A DNA stretch of 6,820 nt from JBBSBY01 sp038205805 (lineage in GTDB: Bacteria; Desulfobacterota; Desulfomonilia; Desulfomonilales; Desulfomonilaceae), in assembly GCA_038205805.1 (NCBI GenBank), contig JBBRBO010000163.1, positions 1-6,820 of the forward strand. Reading direction: 5' to 3'. The notes beneath the pieces are model-generated. The model was given only the letters and a program-made list of their open reading frames with translations. It was not told where the DNA came from and made no database searches. Positions 1 through 5,927 of this stretch are shown in pieces (position 1 is the first letter of the stretch; every line of letters starts with the position of its first letter). A program made the position numbers and the translations under genes.

Positions 1-376
1 TGACAAGCGCAATGAACGGCAGCGTCTTGAGGAAGCTCTTAGGATTAACGAGCCCTTGGCCGAGGGATACTATATGAAGGAAGAGCTTGGCCTGATTTGT
101 AAGCAGCCGGATAAAGCCGCTGCGCGTATGTTTCTCGACGAGTGGATTGCCCGAGCCGCTCAGGAGTGAGAATCCTCCAGAAGTTTGCAATATTGACTCT
201 CCATCGGGAAGGAATCCTTGCCTATTATGATCATCGCATATCAACCGGACCCCTGGAGGAGGTCAACAACAAGATTAAGCTCATGCAAAGACAGGCATAC
301 GGATACAGGGACATCCAATCCTTCACCCTCAAAATATACGCCTTGTCACCAAATGAAATACGCACTTGTCGGATGA
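1..376 (+). pseudogene. ISL3-type transposase, C-terminal part, two frameshifts
   Basis: This is the 3' end of a DDE transposase gene that enters from the left edge. Frame 2 reads DKRNERQRLEEALRINEPL onward to WIARAA and meets TGA at 167-169. The protein continues in frame 1 from about 158 as SGVRILQKFA, then GILAYYDHRISTGPLEEVNN and a KRQAYG-like block. The STGPLE..NNKIK and RQAYG blocks are hallmarks of the ISL3 family C-terminus. A second shift lies at about 346: one extra T after GCCTTG throws the frame out, and dropping it gives HQMKYALVG and a TGA at 374-376, a typical ISL3 ending. With two frameshifts the gene cannot encode an intact transposase. I could not identify a terminal inverted repeat after the stop, so the element end is not placed. 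The family call is from recognised motifs, not a search. Confidence 0.85.
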
Positions 377-624
377 GCCGAATATTGTTTCCTTTGTAAA
401 AGAAGAACAGGTTCTACCTCTGAAAGTTACTTTTAAAAAATTACAAGTCATCAACGGATGAAGAGTTGCTTTACTATGCACGTGATCTGAGATGGCTTTT
501 CAGATAATAGTGTCGAGGAATGTTGATGTGGGTCCACAGGAAGGTTGCAGAGAAAAGTCTTACGGCAAAAGAATTTCTAAAGAACGACTCGAGAAGTCAC
601 ATTTTCTATAACTAATGACAAATA
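377..624. other. Intergenic DNA between transposase remnant and tRNA
   Basis: This AT-rich stretch has no open frame with a ribosome binding site on either strand and no motif I recognise. It may contain the right end of the ISL3-type element, but no matching terminal repeat can be shown because the left end lies outside the window. Confidence 0.5.
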
Positions 625-656
625 GAGCCCCAAATTGCAGACAAATTTTGGGACTC
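625..656 (-). terminator. Probable terminator of tRNA-Gly
   Basis: The arms 625-634 and 647-656 pair over ten positions with one G-T wobble, reading GAGTCCCAAA and TTTGGGGCTC on the minus strand around a 12-base loop. It lies 27 bases beyond the encoded CCA end of the minus-strand tRNA. The tract after it on the minus strand, TATTTGT, is only moderately T-rich, so termination efficiency is uncertain. Confidence 0.5.
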
Positions 657-682
657 TATATATAGAAATGTTAAGCGCTTAG

Positions 683-757
<75 letters not shown>

Positions 758-769
758 GACAAAAGCCAA

Positions 770-797
770 TTTACAACAACCTAATATTTCCTGTCAA
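770..797 (-). promoter_or_regulatory. Sigma-70 type promoter for tRNA-Gly
   Basis: On the minus strand a perfect TTGACA (797-792) is followed after 16 bases by TGTAAA (775-770), a 4 of 6 match to TATAAT. The predicted start falls a few bases before the tRNA 5' end at 757, giving the very short leader usual for a tRNA gene. The call rests on sequence match and position only. Confidence 0.7.
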
Positions 798-833
798 GTA
801 TTTTGAACTCGTCGCGGGTGGGGTGACCGGTGG

Positions 834-897
834 TCGGGCTGAATTGTTCCGGAGTCGCCCGATGATAGCCGGAGGGGCAAACTTATCTCCCCTCCGG
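834..897. other. Two adjacent stem-loops
   Basis: A 6-bp stem (TCGGGC 834-839 with GCCCGA 857-862) is followed by a perfect 9-bp stem, CCGGAGGGG (869-877) with CCCCTCCGG (889-897), around an 11-base loop. They sit downstream of the minus-strand 59-aa gene and could stabilise or end its transcript. Neither has a T tract on either strand, so a classic intrinsic terminator is not supported. Confidence 0.45.
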
Positions 898-920
898 ATT
901 ACATGCGTGCTTACAAGTGG

Positions 921-946
921 TTGCAGGGTTCCTGAGGAACCGTTAC
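921..946 (+). repeat. Intergenic repeat, copy A
   Basis: This 26-base unit matches copy C (3338-3363) at 23 of 26 positions and begins with the same block TTGCAGGGTTCCTG. In this copy the centre is a near-perfect dyad, GGTTCCT-G-AGGAACC (929-943). It starts 8 bases beyond the stop of the minus-strand 59-aa gene. Confidence 0.6.
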
Positions 947-954
947 CCGTGCGT

Positions 955-1134
955 TTAATACAACCTCTTATCCATGAGCTTTTGGGCTATTTCAGATACG
1001 GCCGCATATTCCATACCCGTTTTTGCGTGTATCATATCCAAACTTCGCACCATTATCCTGCCGTGGGCCTGCATTTCTTTTAACAGCAAGCCCTCGACGT
1101 TCTTGAGCAACTGAGTATTATTTAAAGAGAGCAT
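955..1134 (-). CDS. Small helical protein, 59 aa, unknown function
   Basis: The ATG at 1134-1132 is preceded by AAGGAG (1145-1140) with 5 bases of spacing, a strong ribosome binding site; the frame runs to TAA at 957-955. The product begins MLSLNNTQLLKNVEGLLL and ends AQKLMDKRLY. It is methionine-rich (7 Met), lacks cysteine and tryptophan, and its leucine, isoleucine and valine spacing suits amphipathic helices at roughly residues 5-23 and 25-56. There is no signal peptide or membrane segment, so a cytoplasmic protein, possibly helical and oligomeric, is likely. I do not recognise a family. It lies 330 bases beyond lptF on the same strand; the gap contains a hairpin, so it may have its own promoter, though I could not place one with confidence. 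Copy A of the intergenic repeat follows the stop. Confidence 0.7.
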   Translation of the reverse strand: MLSLNNTQLLKNVEGLLLKEMQAHGRIMVRSLDMIHAKTGMEYAAVSEIAQKLMDKRLY

Positions 1135-1194
1135 GTCATCTCCTTTATGTATAGAATCATCTCTTCCTTTGGCTCTTTGTCGAGTCCTTTCTTT

Positions 1195-1410
1195 TCACAG
1201 ATTAATACTCCAAATAGCGGTAAACCAGGGCAAATTAGCAGGAAAATTCGGCGCGCCCCATGGAAAGCCGCCGGAATGGGGCGTTTTCAGGCCCGCACAT
1301 TTGTTTGTAAGCGTCGTAAAATGAGCCGAACCGGAATGGCACATCGGGTTTAAGGCGCCTTTGCGGTCGGCGAAAGCCGGAAGGGAAAGTCACCTCCTCG
1401 CTTGACTACA
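1195..1410. other. Structured non-coding stretch downstream of lptF
   Basis: The gap between lptF and the 59-aa gene holds several short self-complementary elements. These are CGCCCCAT with ATGGGGCG at 1254-1283, CGGC-TTTC-GCCG around 1369-1380, the palindrome GGCGCC, and two copies of CCGGAATGG (1272-1280 and 1330-1338). On the minus strand two overlapping frames are open at the same time (1393-1235 and 1344-1195), neither with a properly spaced ribosome binding site. That pattern suits a structured RNA or a dispersed intergenic element better than a gene. No known riboswitch class fits. Confidence 0.35.
1254..1287 (+). terminator. Hairpin with short T run
   Basis: A perfect 8-bp stem, CGCCCCAT (1254-1261) with ATGGGGCG (1276-1283), encloses a 14-base loop and is followed on the + strand by TTTT. 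No + strand gene lies upstream. On the minus strand, the direction of lptF, the stem is followed only after seven bases by TTTT. It could be a weak bidirectional terminator or part of a larger fold. Confidence 0.35.
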
Positions 1411-1430
1411 GCATACGTATTTGACGGTGG

Positions 1431-1456
1431 CTGCATGCTTTCTGGTGAACGGTTGG
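1431..1456 (+). repeat. Intergenic repeat, copy B
   Basis: This is the most diverged of the three copies: 20 of 26 positions match copy C at 3338-3363, with the shared core TTYCTGGTGAACGGTT (1439-1454 here). It begins 9 bases downstream of the lptF stop, in the same orientation as the other copies. Confidence 0.5.
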
Positions 1457-1464
1457 CCCGACCA

Positions 1465-2688
1465 TTATTGTGTAGCGCCGCCCCGCTTACCGAATCGGAG
1501 CCTGCGCAGCATTGAGGTAAAGAACCGAACTGGATTATCCAGGCGTTCCAGACGCACCTTGTTCGTAAGGCATAGGGCAAGGAGGATGAACAGAACAGGA
1601 GGAAGAGGAAGCGCCAACTCCGGCGGAGCAATGGCCGAACGCGCTACTCGTTCCACTGCGAGGGTAAGCGCATAGTAAACGAAAATAACGCCCAGCCCCA
1701 CCGCCACATTGTTGAGCCGGCTTTTCCGTAGATTCACCAGCCCAATGGGAAAGGCTATGAAAGCGAGAGCGATACAGGCAAGCGGATGAGTAAAGCGCTG
1801 GATTACCAGCGTGCGCCCTAAGAGGATTACCTTGCGATAGAAGTCCTGAAACGGCTTGGAATCCGCAGTTCTCAGTTTTGTCTTCGCTTCCGAGACGCGA
1901 CGCATTATCTCAGGAATCGACATCTCTTCGAGACTCTTGACGCTCGTTTGCGTGGCAGCTTTGTTTAGGGGAAACTTGAAGGTGTAACTTTCGAACTGCA
2001 AACCTCCTTTGTTCTCCCCGTATTGGTTCTCATTGAGAATGGAGCCGTTTCGGAGATCGAGGATGAGCGATTTACCTTCCGGGTCCGGGGTTATTTTTCC
2101 TCGGCGCGCAAGAATTGTCTTGGCTTCGTCAGGTTGTGAGCTTTCCCTGATAAACACGTTGTGAAGCACACCGCTCTGGGAATCGACTCTATCCACATAG
2201 ACAATGAGATTGGGCAGGCTGTCGAAAAAAACGCGCTCTTCTATTCCGGCGTCGATCCTCGTGGTTGCGGCCTGCTGGAGGAGCCGCTTGCCATGGGTGA
2301 TCCCTTTGGGAATAAGCGACAAGGTGCAGAAGAGCGTCGCGGCAAGTCCCAGCAGGCCCAGGAGCAGCACCGGCGGTAACAAACGCACCACGGAAATCCC
2401 TGCGGATTTGATGGCGGCCACTTCGTTATCCGAGGACATTCGCCCTAAACCCAGGAGTATCCCTATAATAATCGACAGAGGGAGCACCGTCACAAGCGTG
2501 CTCGGCAGTGCGCCGAGGAGGGCCTCGAACAGTATCAGGGTGAGGGCCATACCCGCTTCCATTCCCCTTTGGAGCATAGGCAAGAAGCCGCCGATCAGCC
2601 CGGTGACAAAGAATACGGCAAAGCAGAACAGAAAGGCCGCGGTGACTTCACGGAAAACATATCGATCCAAGATGGAGGGAACACTCAC
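1465..2688 (-). CDS. lptF: LptF-type LPS export permease (LptF/LptG family)
   Basis: This is an inner-membrane permease of the Lpt machine. In known systems LptF and LptG pair with the LptB ATPase to extract lipopolysaccharide from the inner membrane and pass it to LptC and LptA. The 407-aa product has the family plan. It opens with ILDRYVFREVTAAF and has membrane segments near 14-36, 64-81 and 101-127. A soluble periplasmic beta-jellyroll region follows (about 128-290), then segments near 299-319, 328-346 and 361-378. The conserved cytoplasmic motif SSDNEVAAIKSAGIS lies at 85-99. I chose the GTG at 2688: GAGG (2700-2697) lies 8 bases upstream, and family members start just before ILDRY. A TTG at 2745 would add 19 residues but has no ribosome binding site. 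LptF rather than LptG is preferred from the region around RVFFDSLPNLIVYVDRV. No lptG partner lies in the window. Confidence 0.9.
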   Translation of the reverse strand: MSVPSILDRYVFREVTAAFLFCFAVFFVTGLIGGFLPMLQRGMEAGMALTLILFEALLGALPSTLVTVLPLSIIIGILLGLGRMSSDNEVAAIKSAGISVVRLLPPVLLLGLLGLAATLFCTLSLIPKGITHGKRLLQQAATTRIDAGIEERVFFDSLPNLIVYVDRVDSQSGVLHNVFIRESSQPDEAKTILARRGKITPDPEGKSLILDLRNGSILNENQYGENKGGLQFESYTFKFPLNKAATQTSVKSLEEMSIPEIMRRVSEAKTKLRTADSKPFQDFYRKVILLGRTLVIQRFTHPLACIALAFIAFPIGLVNLRKSRLNNVAVGLGVIFVYYALTLAVERVARSAIAPPELALPLPPVLFILLALCLTNKVRLERLDNPVRFFTSMLRRLRFGKRGGATQ

Positions 2689-2696
2689 CAAGAACG

Positions 2697-2700
2697 CCTC
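2697..2700 (-). promoter_or_regulatory. Ribosome binding site deciding the lptF start
   Basis: GAGG on the minus strand lies 8 bases before the GTG at 2688-2686, and 5 bases before a TTG codon directly ahead of it (2691-2689). It supports a start here rather than at the upstream TTG (2745). The preferred start also matches the usual N-terminus of LptF proteins. Confidence 0.5.
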
Positions 2701-2801
2701 GAATGGGATGAGAAAGCTTCTTCGGCGGGTCCAGAGCCGCTTCAAACCCGTAATTCGCTACAGATAATATCATAGTAAGCGGAGCGCAAGTCGGACTCCT
2801 C

Positions 2802-3002
2802 CTACGGCGGCTTCTTAATCGTTTCCGTGCCGACGTAATTTTTTTGGAAGAACAGCCGCTCCGGCAAAAGGGCCGAGCCGCTCAGCACCTGGATAGTCTT
2901 GTAATATACGTTCGGGTAAAGGGCAAGAGTGTTCGATGCTGTCGTGGAGTCGGCGACGAAACGCGTGGTCCCAGAGTCTGCGTAAAAAGGCGGGTGGTGA
3001 GT
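2802..3002 (-). pseudogene. Start-less coding remnant between the 67-aa gene and lptF
   Basis: In the same frame as the upstream 67-aa gene, directly after its TGA (3005-3003), 66 codons stay open to TAG at 2804-2802. By hand count about 70% of these codons end in G or C, against about 50% in the two other minus frames, so this looks like genuine coding sequence. The peptide has no ATG start; it contains YADSGTTRFVADSTTASN and ends LPERLFFQKNYVGTETIKKPP without the first residues of a recognisable domain. I do not recognise the family. It could be the tail of a gene whose 5' end was lost, or of the 67-aa gene itself cut by a nonsense change. A GTG within it (about 2878) has no ribosome binding site. 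Confidence 0.4.
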
Positions 3003-3206
3003 TCAGGCGGCCGTATCGACCTCGTCGTCACGTTTCTTGAGGGATGCGGCAAAGCGTAGAGAGCTGGGGTGGTCGGCGCCCACAAAGTTCGTAAGAAATA
3101 TATGGGCTTTTCTCTTCCAAGCGTAGTAGGTTTCCTTATCGAATTGTGTGTCTACGACGAGTTTGCCCGCGTCAACAAGCGCGTCGATGTCCTGGGTAAA
3201 TGTCAT
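3003..3206 (-). CDS. Small acidic protein, 67 aa, unknown function
   Basis: The ATG at 3206 follows AAGGAG (3218-3213) with 6 bases of spacing, a strong ribosome binding site. The product starts MTFTQDIDALVDAGKLVVDT and ends DDEVDTAA. It has no signal peptide or membrane segment. The block TYYAWKRKAHIFLTNFVG (residues 26-43) recalls a helical module, W..KA..FL...FG, that I associate with N-terminal regions of larger phage-defence or abortive-infection proteins; this is a loose impression, not a domain call. If right, the protein is short for such a family, which fits premature truncation, because the frame stays open for 66 more codons after the TGA. A possible 32-aa ORF upstream overlaps its start by 4 bases. 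Confidence 0.65.
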   Translation of the reverse strand: MTFTQDIDALVDAGKLVVDTQFDKETYYAWKRKAHIFLTNFVGADHPSSLRFAASLKKRDDEVDTAA

Positions 3207-3301
3207 ATCTTTCTCCTTAATGAGTGATTGTTTTCGTATTGTAATTGTTCACCGGGCTTGAGGCTGCTCTGCGCCCGATTAAGGCCGGAGTGGAGACTCA
3301 C
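3203..3301 (-). CDS. Possible 32-aa leader ORF overlapping the next start
   Basis: A GTG at 3301-3299 is preceded by AGGAGG with about 5 bases of spacing (GGTAGGAGGCAACGTG), one of the best ribosome binding sites in the window. The frame codes 32 residues, beginning VSLHSGLNRAQSSLKPGEQL, and stops at TGA 3205-3203, so stop and next start share ATGA. Such overlap is typical of translational coupling. The peptide has no recognisable motif, and its last codons double as the ribosome binding site of the 67-aa gene. It may be a leader peptide that sets translation of that gene, or chance. Confidence 0.35.
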   Translation of the reverse strand: MSLHSGLNRAQSSLKPGEQLQYENNHSLRRKI

Positions 3302-3337
3302 GTTGCCTCCTACCAAGTCATACGGGATCTGCAATGC

Positions 3338-3363
3338 TTGCAGGGTTCCTGGTGAACGGTTAC
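3338..3363 (+). repeat. Intergenic repeat, copy C
   Basis: This copy matches copy A (921-946) at 23 of 26 positions and copy B (1431-1456) at 20 of 26. It lies between the terminator at 3430-3466 and the minus-strand 32-aa ORF, so it may be in the 5' leader of that transcript. All three copies lie outside the supported protein genes and share one orientation. Confidence 0.6.
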
Positions 3364-3429
3364 TCCACATCTATTGATTAACACAGCTTTGTTATGGAAA
3401 TGTGTGGTTTTCATCTGAAAGCGGATAAA

Positions 3430-3466
3430 AACAAGCGGGCGGATTCTATTTCTGCGCCCGCTTGTT
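3430..3466 (-). terminator. Strong intrinsic terminator of the amphi-Trp gene
   Basis: A perfect 12-bp GC-rich stem, AACAAGCGGGCG (3430-3441) with its complement at 3455-3466, encloses a 13-base loop. On the minus strand the stem ends in GTT and continues TTTATC, giving a five-T run. It lies 63 bases after the stop of the amphi-Trp gene and separates it from the next minus-strand ORFs. Confidence 0.9.
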
Positions 3467-3529
3467 AGGTTTATTACAGCCGCCTATGTGCATAATATCG
3501 CGTTAGAACGGCTTTCAAGGCGTTGATCC

Positions 3530-4402
3530 TTAGGATTCATCCCGAATCAGATCCTCACGTATCTTTGCCACATCGCCCACGTGCGCCAAGCGCGCGGGGT
3601 TCTCATGAGAGCTTGCTTCATCATCCTCGGATTTAGTCTCTCCAAAGCTACCCGTTATGGGATCAGGCGCATCGTCATGGGGGGGAAGCTTATCTCCCAT
3701 TTCAGCCATAACCGCGGGTGTGGCGTTCACGTTATACTGCATTGTAGGCAGATCTTTCGTTCGATCGCTTTCGTCTATTTCGGCTTTGGCGTCGCTGCCC
3801 TGGTGAGTTGCCGAGGCCTGTTCATGGCTGCTTTCGGATGAATGACCCTGAGCCTCTTCTTTACGGCGCAATCCACGATCTTGGCCGAAGATCACCTCTT
3901 GAGGATTTTCCACTCTCTGGAAAGGCGGCAAGCAACCGGCTTGCTCAAAGACCTCAGGGGTATGATTGAGCGACGACTCCGGACATTCAGGCGGATCTTG
4001 CTTGTCTCGCCGCATGTGACGCTGTCCCTCTCCCGTGTGAGTGGAGGGCTTTAACGAGTGAGAGGATTGCTCTTGGTGAGAGGGCTGCTCGTGTTTTGAC
4101 GAGCCCAAGCGAATATCCAGGTTTCCTTTGTCCTTCAGATTATCTCTCCACTTCAGTTCGATGGAGAATTCCTTCTCATCGTGTTCGTGTTCCACTTCCA
4201 CTTCCAACTGAACTCGATCACCGGTGGTGATGGATAGATTCTTATCTCCCTGATGAAATACGAGTTTGCCCTTGCGAATATTGTGCAATACGTCTTCAAG
4301 GAAGGTTACCACTTCCTCCATACCGACGGTGGCCTTTGCTTTGATTTTTTGCTTGTCGTGCTTTTGCTTACCATGCTTATCATCGTGCGAATGTTTGCTC
4401 AT
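3530..4402 (-). CDS. Amphi-Trp domain protein with long disordered tail
   Basis: The 290-aa product starts at the ATG at 4402, 8 bases after GGGAG (4415-4411). Residues 1-22 are Lys/His/Asp-rich (KHSHDDKHGKQKHDK). Residues 23-87 look like an amphi-Trp domain: a helix (MEEVVTFLEDVLHNIRKGKL), then strands, then LEVEVEHEHDEKEFSIELKW, closing on the characteristic ELKW (Trp86). The family is known as small soluble proteins of unclear biochemical role, usually about 90-100 aa. Here about 200 further residues are polar and low-complexity, rich in Ser, His, Glu, Asp and Gln, and presumably disordered. There is no signal peptide. A TATAAT lies 33 bases upstream of the ATG and a strong terminator follows, so the gene is probably its own transcript. 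The domain call is from recognised pattern; the tail has no assigned function. Confidence 0.8.
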   Translation of the reverse strand: MSKHSHDDKHGKQKHDKQKIKAKATVGMEEVVTFLEDVLHNIRKGKLVFHQGDKNLSITTGDRVQLEVEVEHEHDEKEFSIELKWRDNLKDKGNLDIRLGSSKHEQPSHQEQSSHSLKPSTHTGEGQRHMRRDKQDPPECPESSLNHTPEVFEQAGCLPPFQRVENPQEVIFGQDRGLRRKEEAQGHSSESSHEQASATHQGSDAKAEIDESDRTKDLPTMQYNVNATPAVMAEMGDKLPPHDDAPDPITGSFGETKSEDDEASSHENPARLAHVGDVAKIREDLIRDES

Positions 4403-4434
4403 GTACTATTCTCCCGATTTGGGTCGTCTGAGTA

Positions 4435-4440
4435 ATTATA
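4435..4440 (-). promoter_or_regulatory. TATAAT -10 element upstream of the amphi-Trp gene
   Basis: A perfect TATAAT on the minus strand lies 33 bases before the ATG at 4402, so a transcript would start about 25 bases ahead of it. At 17-base spacing the -35 position reads CGCCAT, which does not resemble TTGACA. The promoter may therefore depend on an activator or another sigma factor, or be weak. Confidence 0.45.
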
Positions 4441-4514
4441 AAACAAGAATGCGACCCATGGCGTTAGTCGTAAAGGTTCCTCGGAGCGAAAAGGCCGTTG
4501 CCGTAGGCCAGCGT

Positions 4515-4529
4515 GGGAAGATACTTCCC
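4515..4529. promoter_or_regulatory. Perfect short dyad upstream of the amphi-Trp promoter
   Basis: GGGAAG and CTTCCC flank a 3-base centre. The dyad lies about 75 bases upstream of the TATAAT at 4440-4435 and 59 bases after the ankyrin gene stop. It could be an activator site or a small hairpin in the ankyrin transcript; no T run follows on either strand. Confidence 0.3.
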
Positions 4530-4587
4530 TCTACGTAATCGGTCGTTTACAGATCCCAACGGTGGTGAACTCCGATTCATGGTACGT

Positions 4588-5514
4588 TTATCTAGGACAG
4601 CCTGAATCGGAATGTGGCGCCAAAAATTTCTTAGGACACAATTGGCGTAGCATTAGCGTGCGTGTCATAGCCGTCTTTTTTGCTGCAAAGGCAACAAATA
4701 GAGCAGTAAAGCCTATTTGATTACAAGAGTTTATATCGGCGCCGTTTTCCAGAAGCAGTTGAACGATCTCACGGTTTCCCGCAGCGGTGGCCGCTAAGAG
4801 GGGGGAATAGCCCTTGCCTGATTCGTACTCGATGTCGGCTCCCGCAACCACTAATTTCTGAGCAATATCCACATGATTTCGGAAGCATGACCAAATTAAG
4901 GGGGTGTTGCCGTCTTTGTCTACTACATTGGGGTCGGCGCCCTTGTTCAAAAGCATTCTTACGATCTTTGTGTGCCCCTTAAAGCATGCCCAAAATAGCG
5001 GCGTACGTCCGTCGCAATCCGTGATATGCACTCGGCAGTTCTGCGTGATGAGCAAATTCACGATTCGCTTGTGGCCCTCTTTTGCGGCTTCCATAAGGGG
5101 TGAAAACCGACGTTGGTCCGACCAATCAATGTCTGCGCCTTGGGCGATGAGTGTTTGAGCAATGTGGTAGTGATTATCGCGAGCGGCCATCAGGAGCGCA
5201 GACACATCGGCTCTATTCTTGATGTTGGGGTCGGCCCCGTTCTTCAAAAGGAATGCTACTATTTCGTGAGAACCGGAGAGCGTTGCAGCCATCAAAGGAG
5301 TGGAACCGAAGACTTTATCCTGCGCGTTCACATTCGCGCCGAATCGGACGAGCAATTGCGCGGCTTCGATCTGGTTCCATACACAGGCTTTCATGAGAGC
5401 CGTAGCGCCGTATGCGTCGTACCCGTCGATGTTGATTTGATGACCGGCGAGTTGTTCGATTACTTCCAAGTTTCCTAGTTCGGCGGCCGACATCAAATTC
5501 CGCTGCTCGATCAT
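4588..5514 (-). CDS. Ankyrin-repeat protein, about eight repeats
   Basis: The 308-aa product starts at the ATG at 5514, 6 bases after AAGGAAG (5527-5521). It is almost entirely ankyrin repeats of about 33 residues, each with the TPL/SPL..A...GH..IV..LL..GAD.N pattern. The repeats begin near residues 36, 70, 103, 136, 169, 202, 235 and 268, with a helical cap (MSAAELGNLEVIEQLAGH) before the first. Examples are GSTPLMAATLSGSHEIVAFL and GRTPLFWACFKGHTKIVRML. Ankyrin repeats form a binding surface for other proteins, so a partner-binding role is likely, but the partner is unknown. There is no signal peptide or membrane segment and no extra catalytic domain; the last repeat degenerates and a short tail ends in SDSGCPR. 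The amphi-Trp gene follows 185 bases later on the same strand. I found no convincing promoter upstream. Confidence 0.92.
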   Translation of the reverse strand: MIEQRNLMSAAELGNLEVIEQLAGHQINIDGYDAYGATALMKACVWNQIEAAQLLVRFGANVNAQDKVFGSTPLMAATLSGSHEIVAFLLKNGADPNIKNRADVSALLMAARDNHYHIAQTLIAQGADIDWSDQRRFSPLMEAAKEGHKRIVNLLITQNCRVHITDCDGRTPLFWACFKGHTKIVRMLLNKGADPNVVDKDGNTPLIWSCFRNHVDIAQKLVVAGADIEYESGKGYSPLLAATAAGNREIVQLLLENGADINSCNQIGFTALFVAFAAKKTAMTRTLMLRQLCPKKFLAPHSDSGCPR

Positions 5515-5530
5515 AATTCACTTCCTTCAC

Positions 5531-5884
5531 GTTGAGTGGAAATCACGACATTACGTCAAAGGCTCCCGTGCCGATTCAAACCCCACCGCAACCCATAACC
5601 GGTATTGGACATCAAGCTTTGCTTTATGTTCCTGGTTTCAAGAGATACTTTGTTTAAAGTAAGATCTCATTTTTACCGGGGGCGCCCGCAAGAAACCTGA
5701 TTCTTCCACACTCTATGCGCAGAAAAATCGACGAAAAATGGATTCTTCAAAGGTGATTCGATAATTTCCTTGAGAAGAATAGAATTGGGTGACCTACAAC
5801 CATCCAACGAACGTATAGCGAATAACCCGTGACAATAAACATTTGCAGAATTCGTGCCATTTTCAAGAACAAATAAGGGCAATT
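5531..5884. other. Intergenic DNA upstream of the ankyrin gene
   Basis: I see no supported gene here. A 69-codon minus frame (5882-5673) is open but starts with TTG, has no ribosome binding site and shows no coding bias. A short hairpin, ACTTT-GTTT-AAAGT, lies at about 5648-5661. The stretch should hold the promoter of the ankyrin gene, but no -35/-10 pair with acceptable spacing was found. Confidence 0.4.
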
Positions 5885-5913
5885 CTCTGTAAGCCTTGAT
5901 GCCTTACGGAGAG
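5885..5913. promoter_or_regulatory. Stem-loop just before a strong ribosome binding site
   Basis: CTCTGTAAG (5885-5893) pairs with CTTAC (5903-5907) and AGAG (5910-5913) across a 2-base GG bulge, with a 9-base loop. AAGGAG (5916-5921) starts three bases after it. If this stretch is transcribed on the + strand, the fold could influence access to that site. Confidence 0.3.
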
Positions 5914-5927
5914 GGAAGGAGAATTAC

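Noticed and set aside
1330..1405. Faint resemblance to a cyclic-di-GMP (GEMM-I) riboswitch on the minus strand, with GACCGCAAAGGC followed by TTAAACC.
   Set aside because: The other conserved parts, the GGCAAACC strand before a GAAA loop and the second stem with GUAGC, are missing or in the wrong order.
3003..3005. TGA as a possible selenocysteine codon joining the 67-aa gene to the open frame beyond it.
   Set aside because: No clear hairpin of the bacterial SECIS type follows the TGA, and the joined product resembles no selenoprotein that I know.
4480..4510. GGCC-TACGGCAAC-GGCC followed by TTTT on the minus strand, as a terminator of the ankyrin gene.
   Set aside because: The stem is only 4 bp with a 9-base loop, too weak to call.
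5560..5595. GATTCAAACC reminiscent of a tRNA T arm, as a possible tRNA fragment or attachment site.
   Set aside because: The flanking bases do not pair as a T stem, no other tRNA arm is present, and it does not match the end of the tRNA-Gly at 683-757.
5673..5882. A 69-codon minus-strand frame.
   Set aside because: It starts at TTG, has no ribosome binding site, and has AT-rich third positions unlike the real genes around it.
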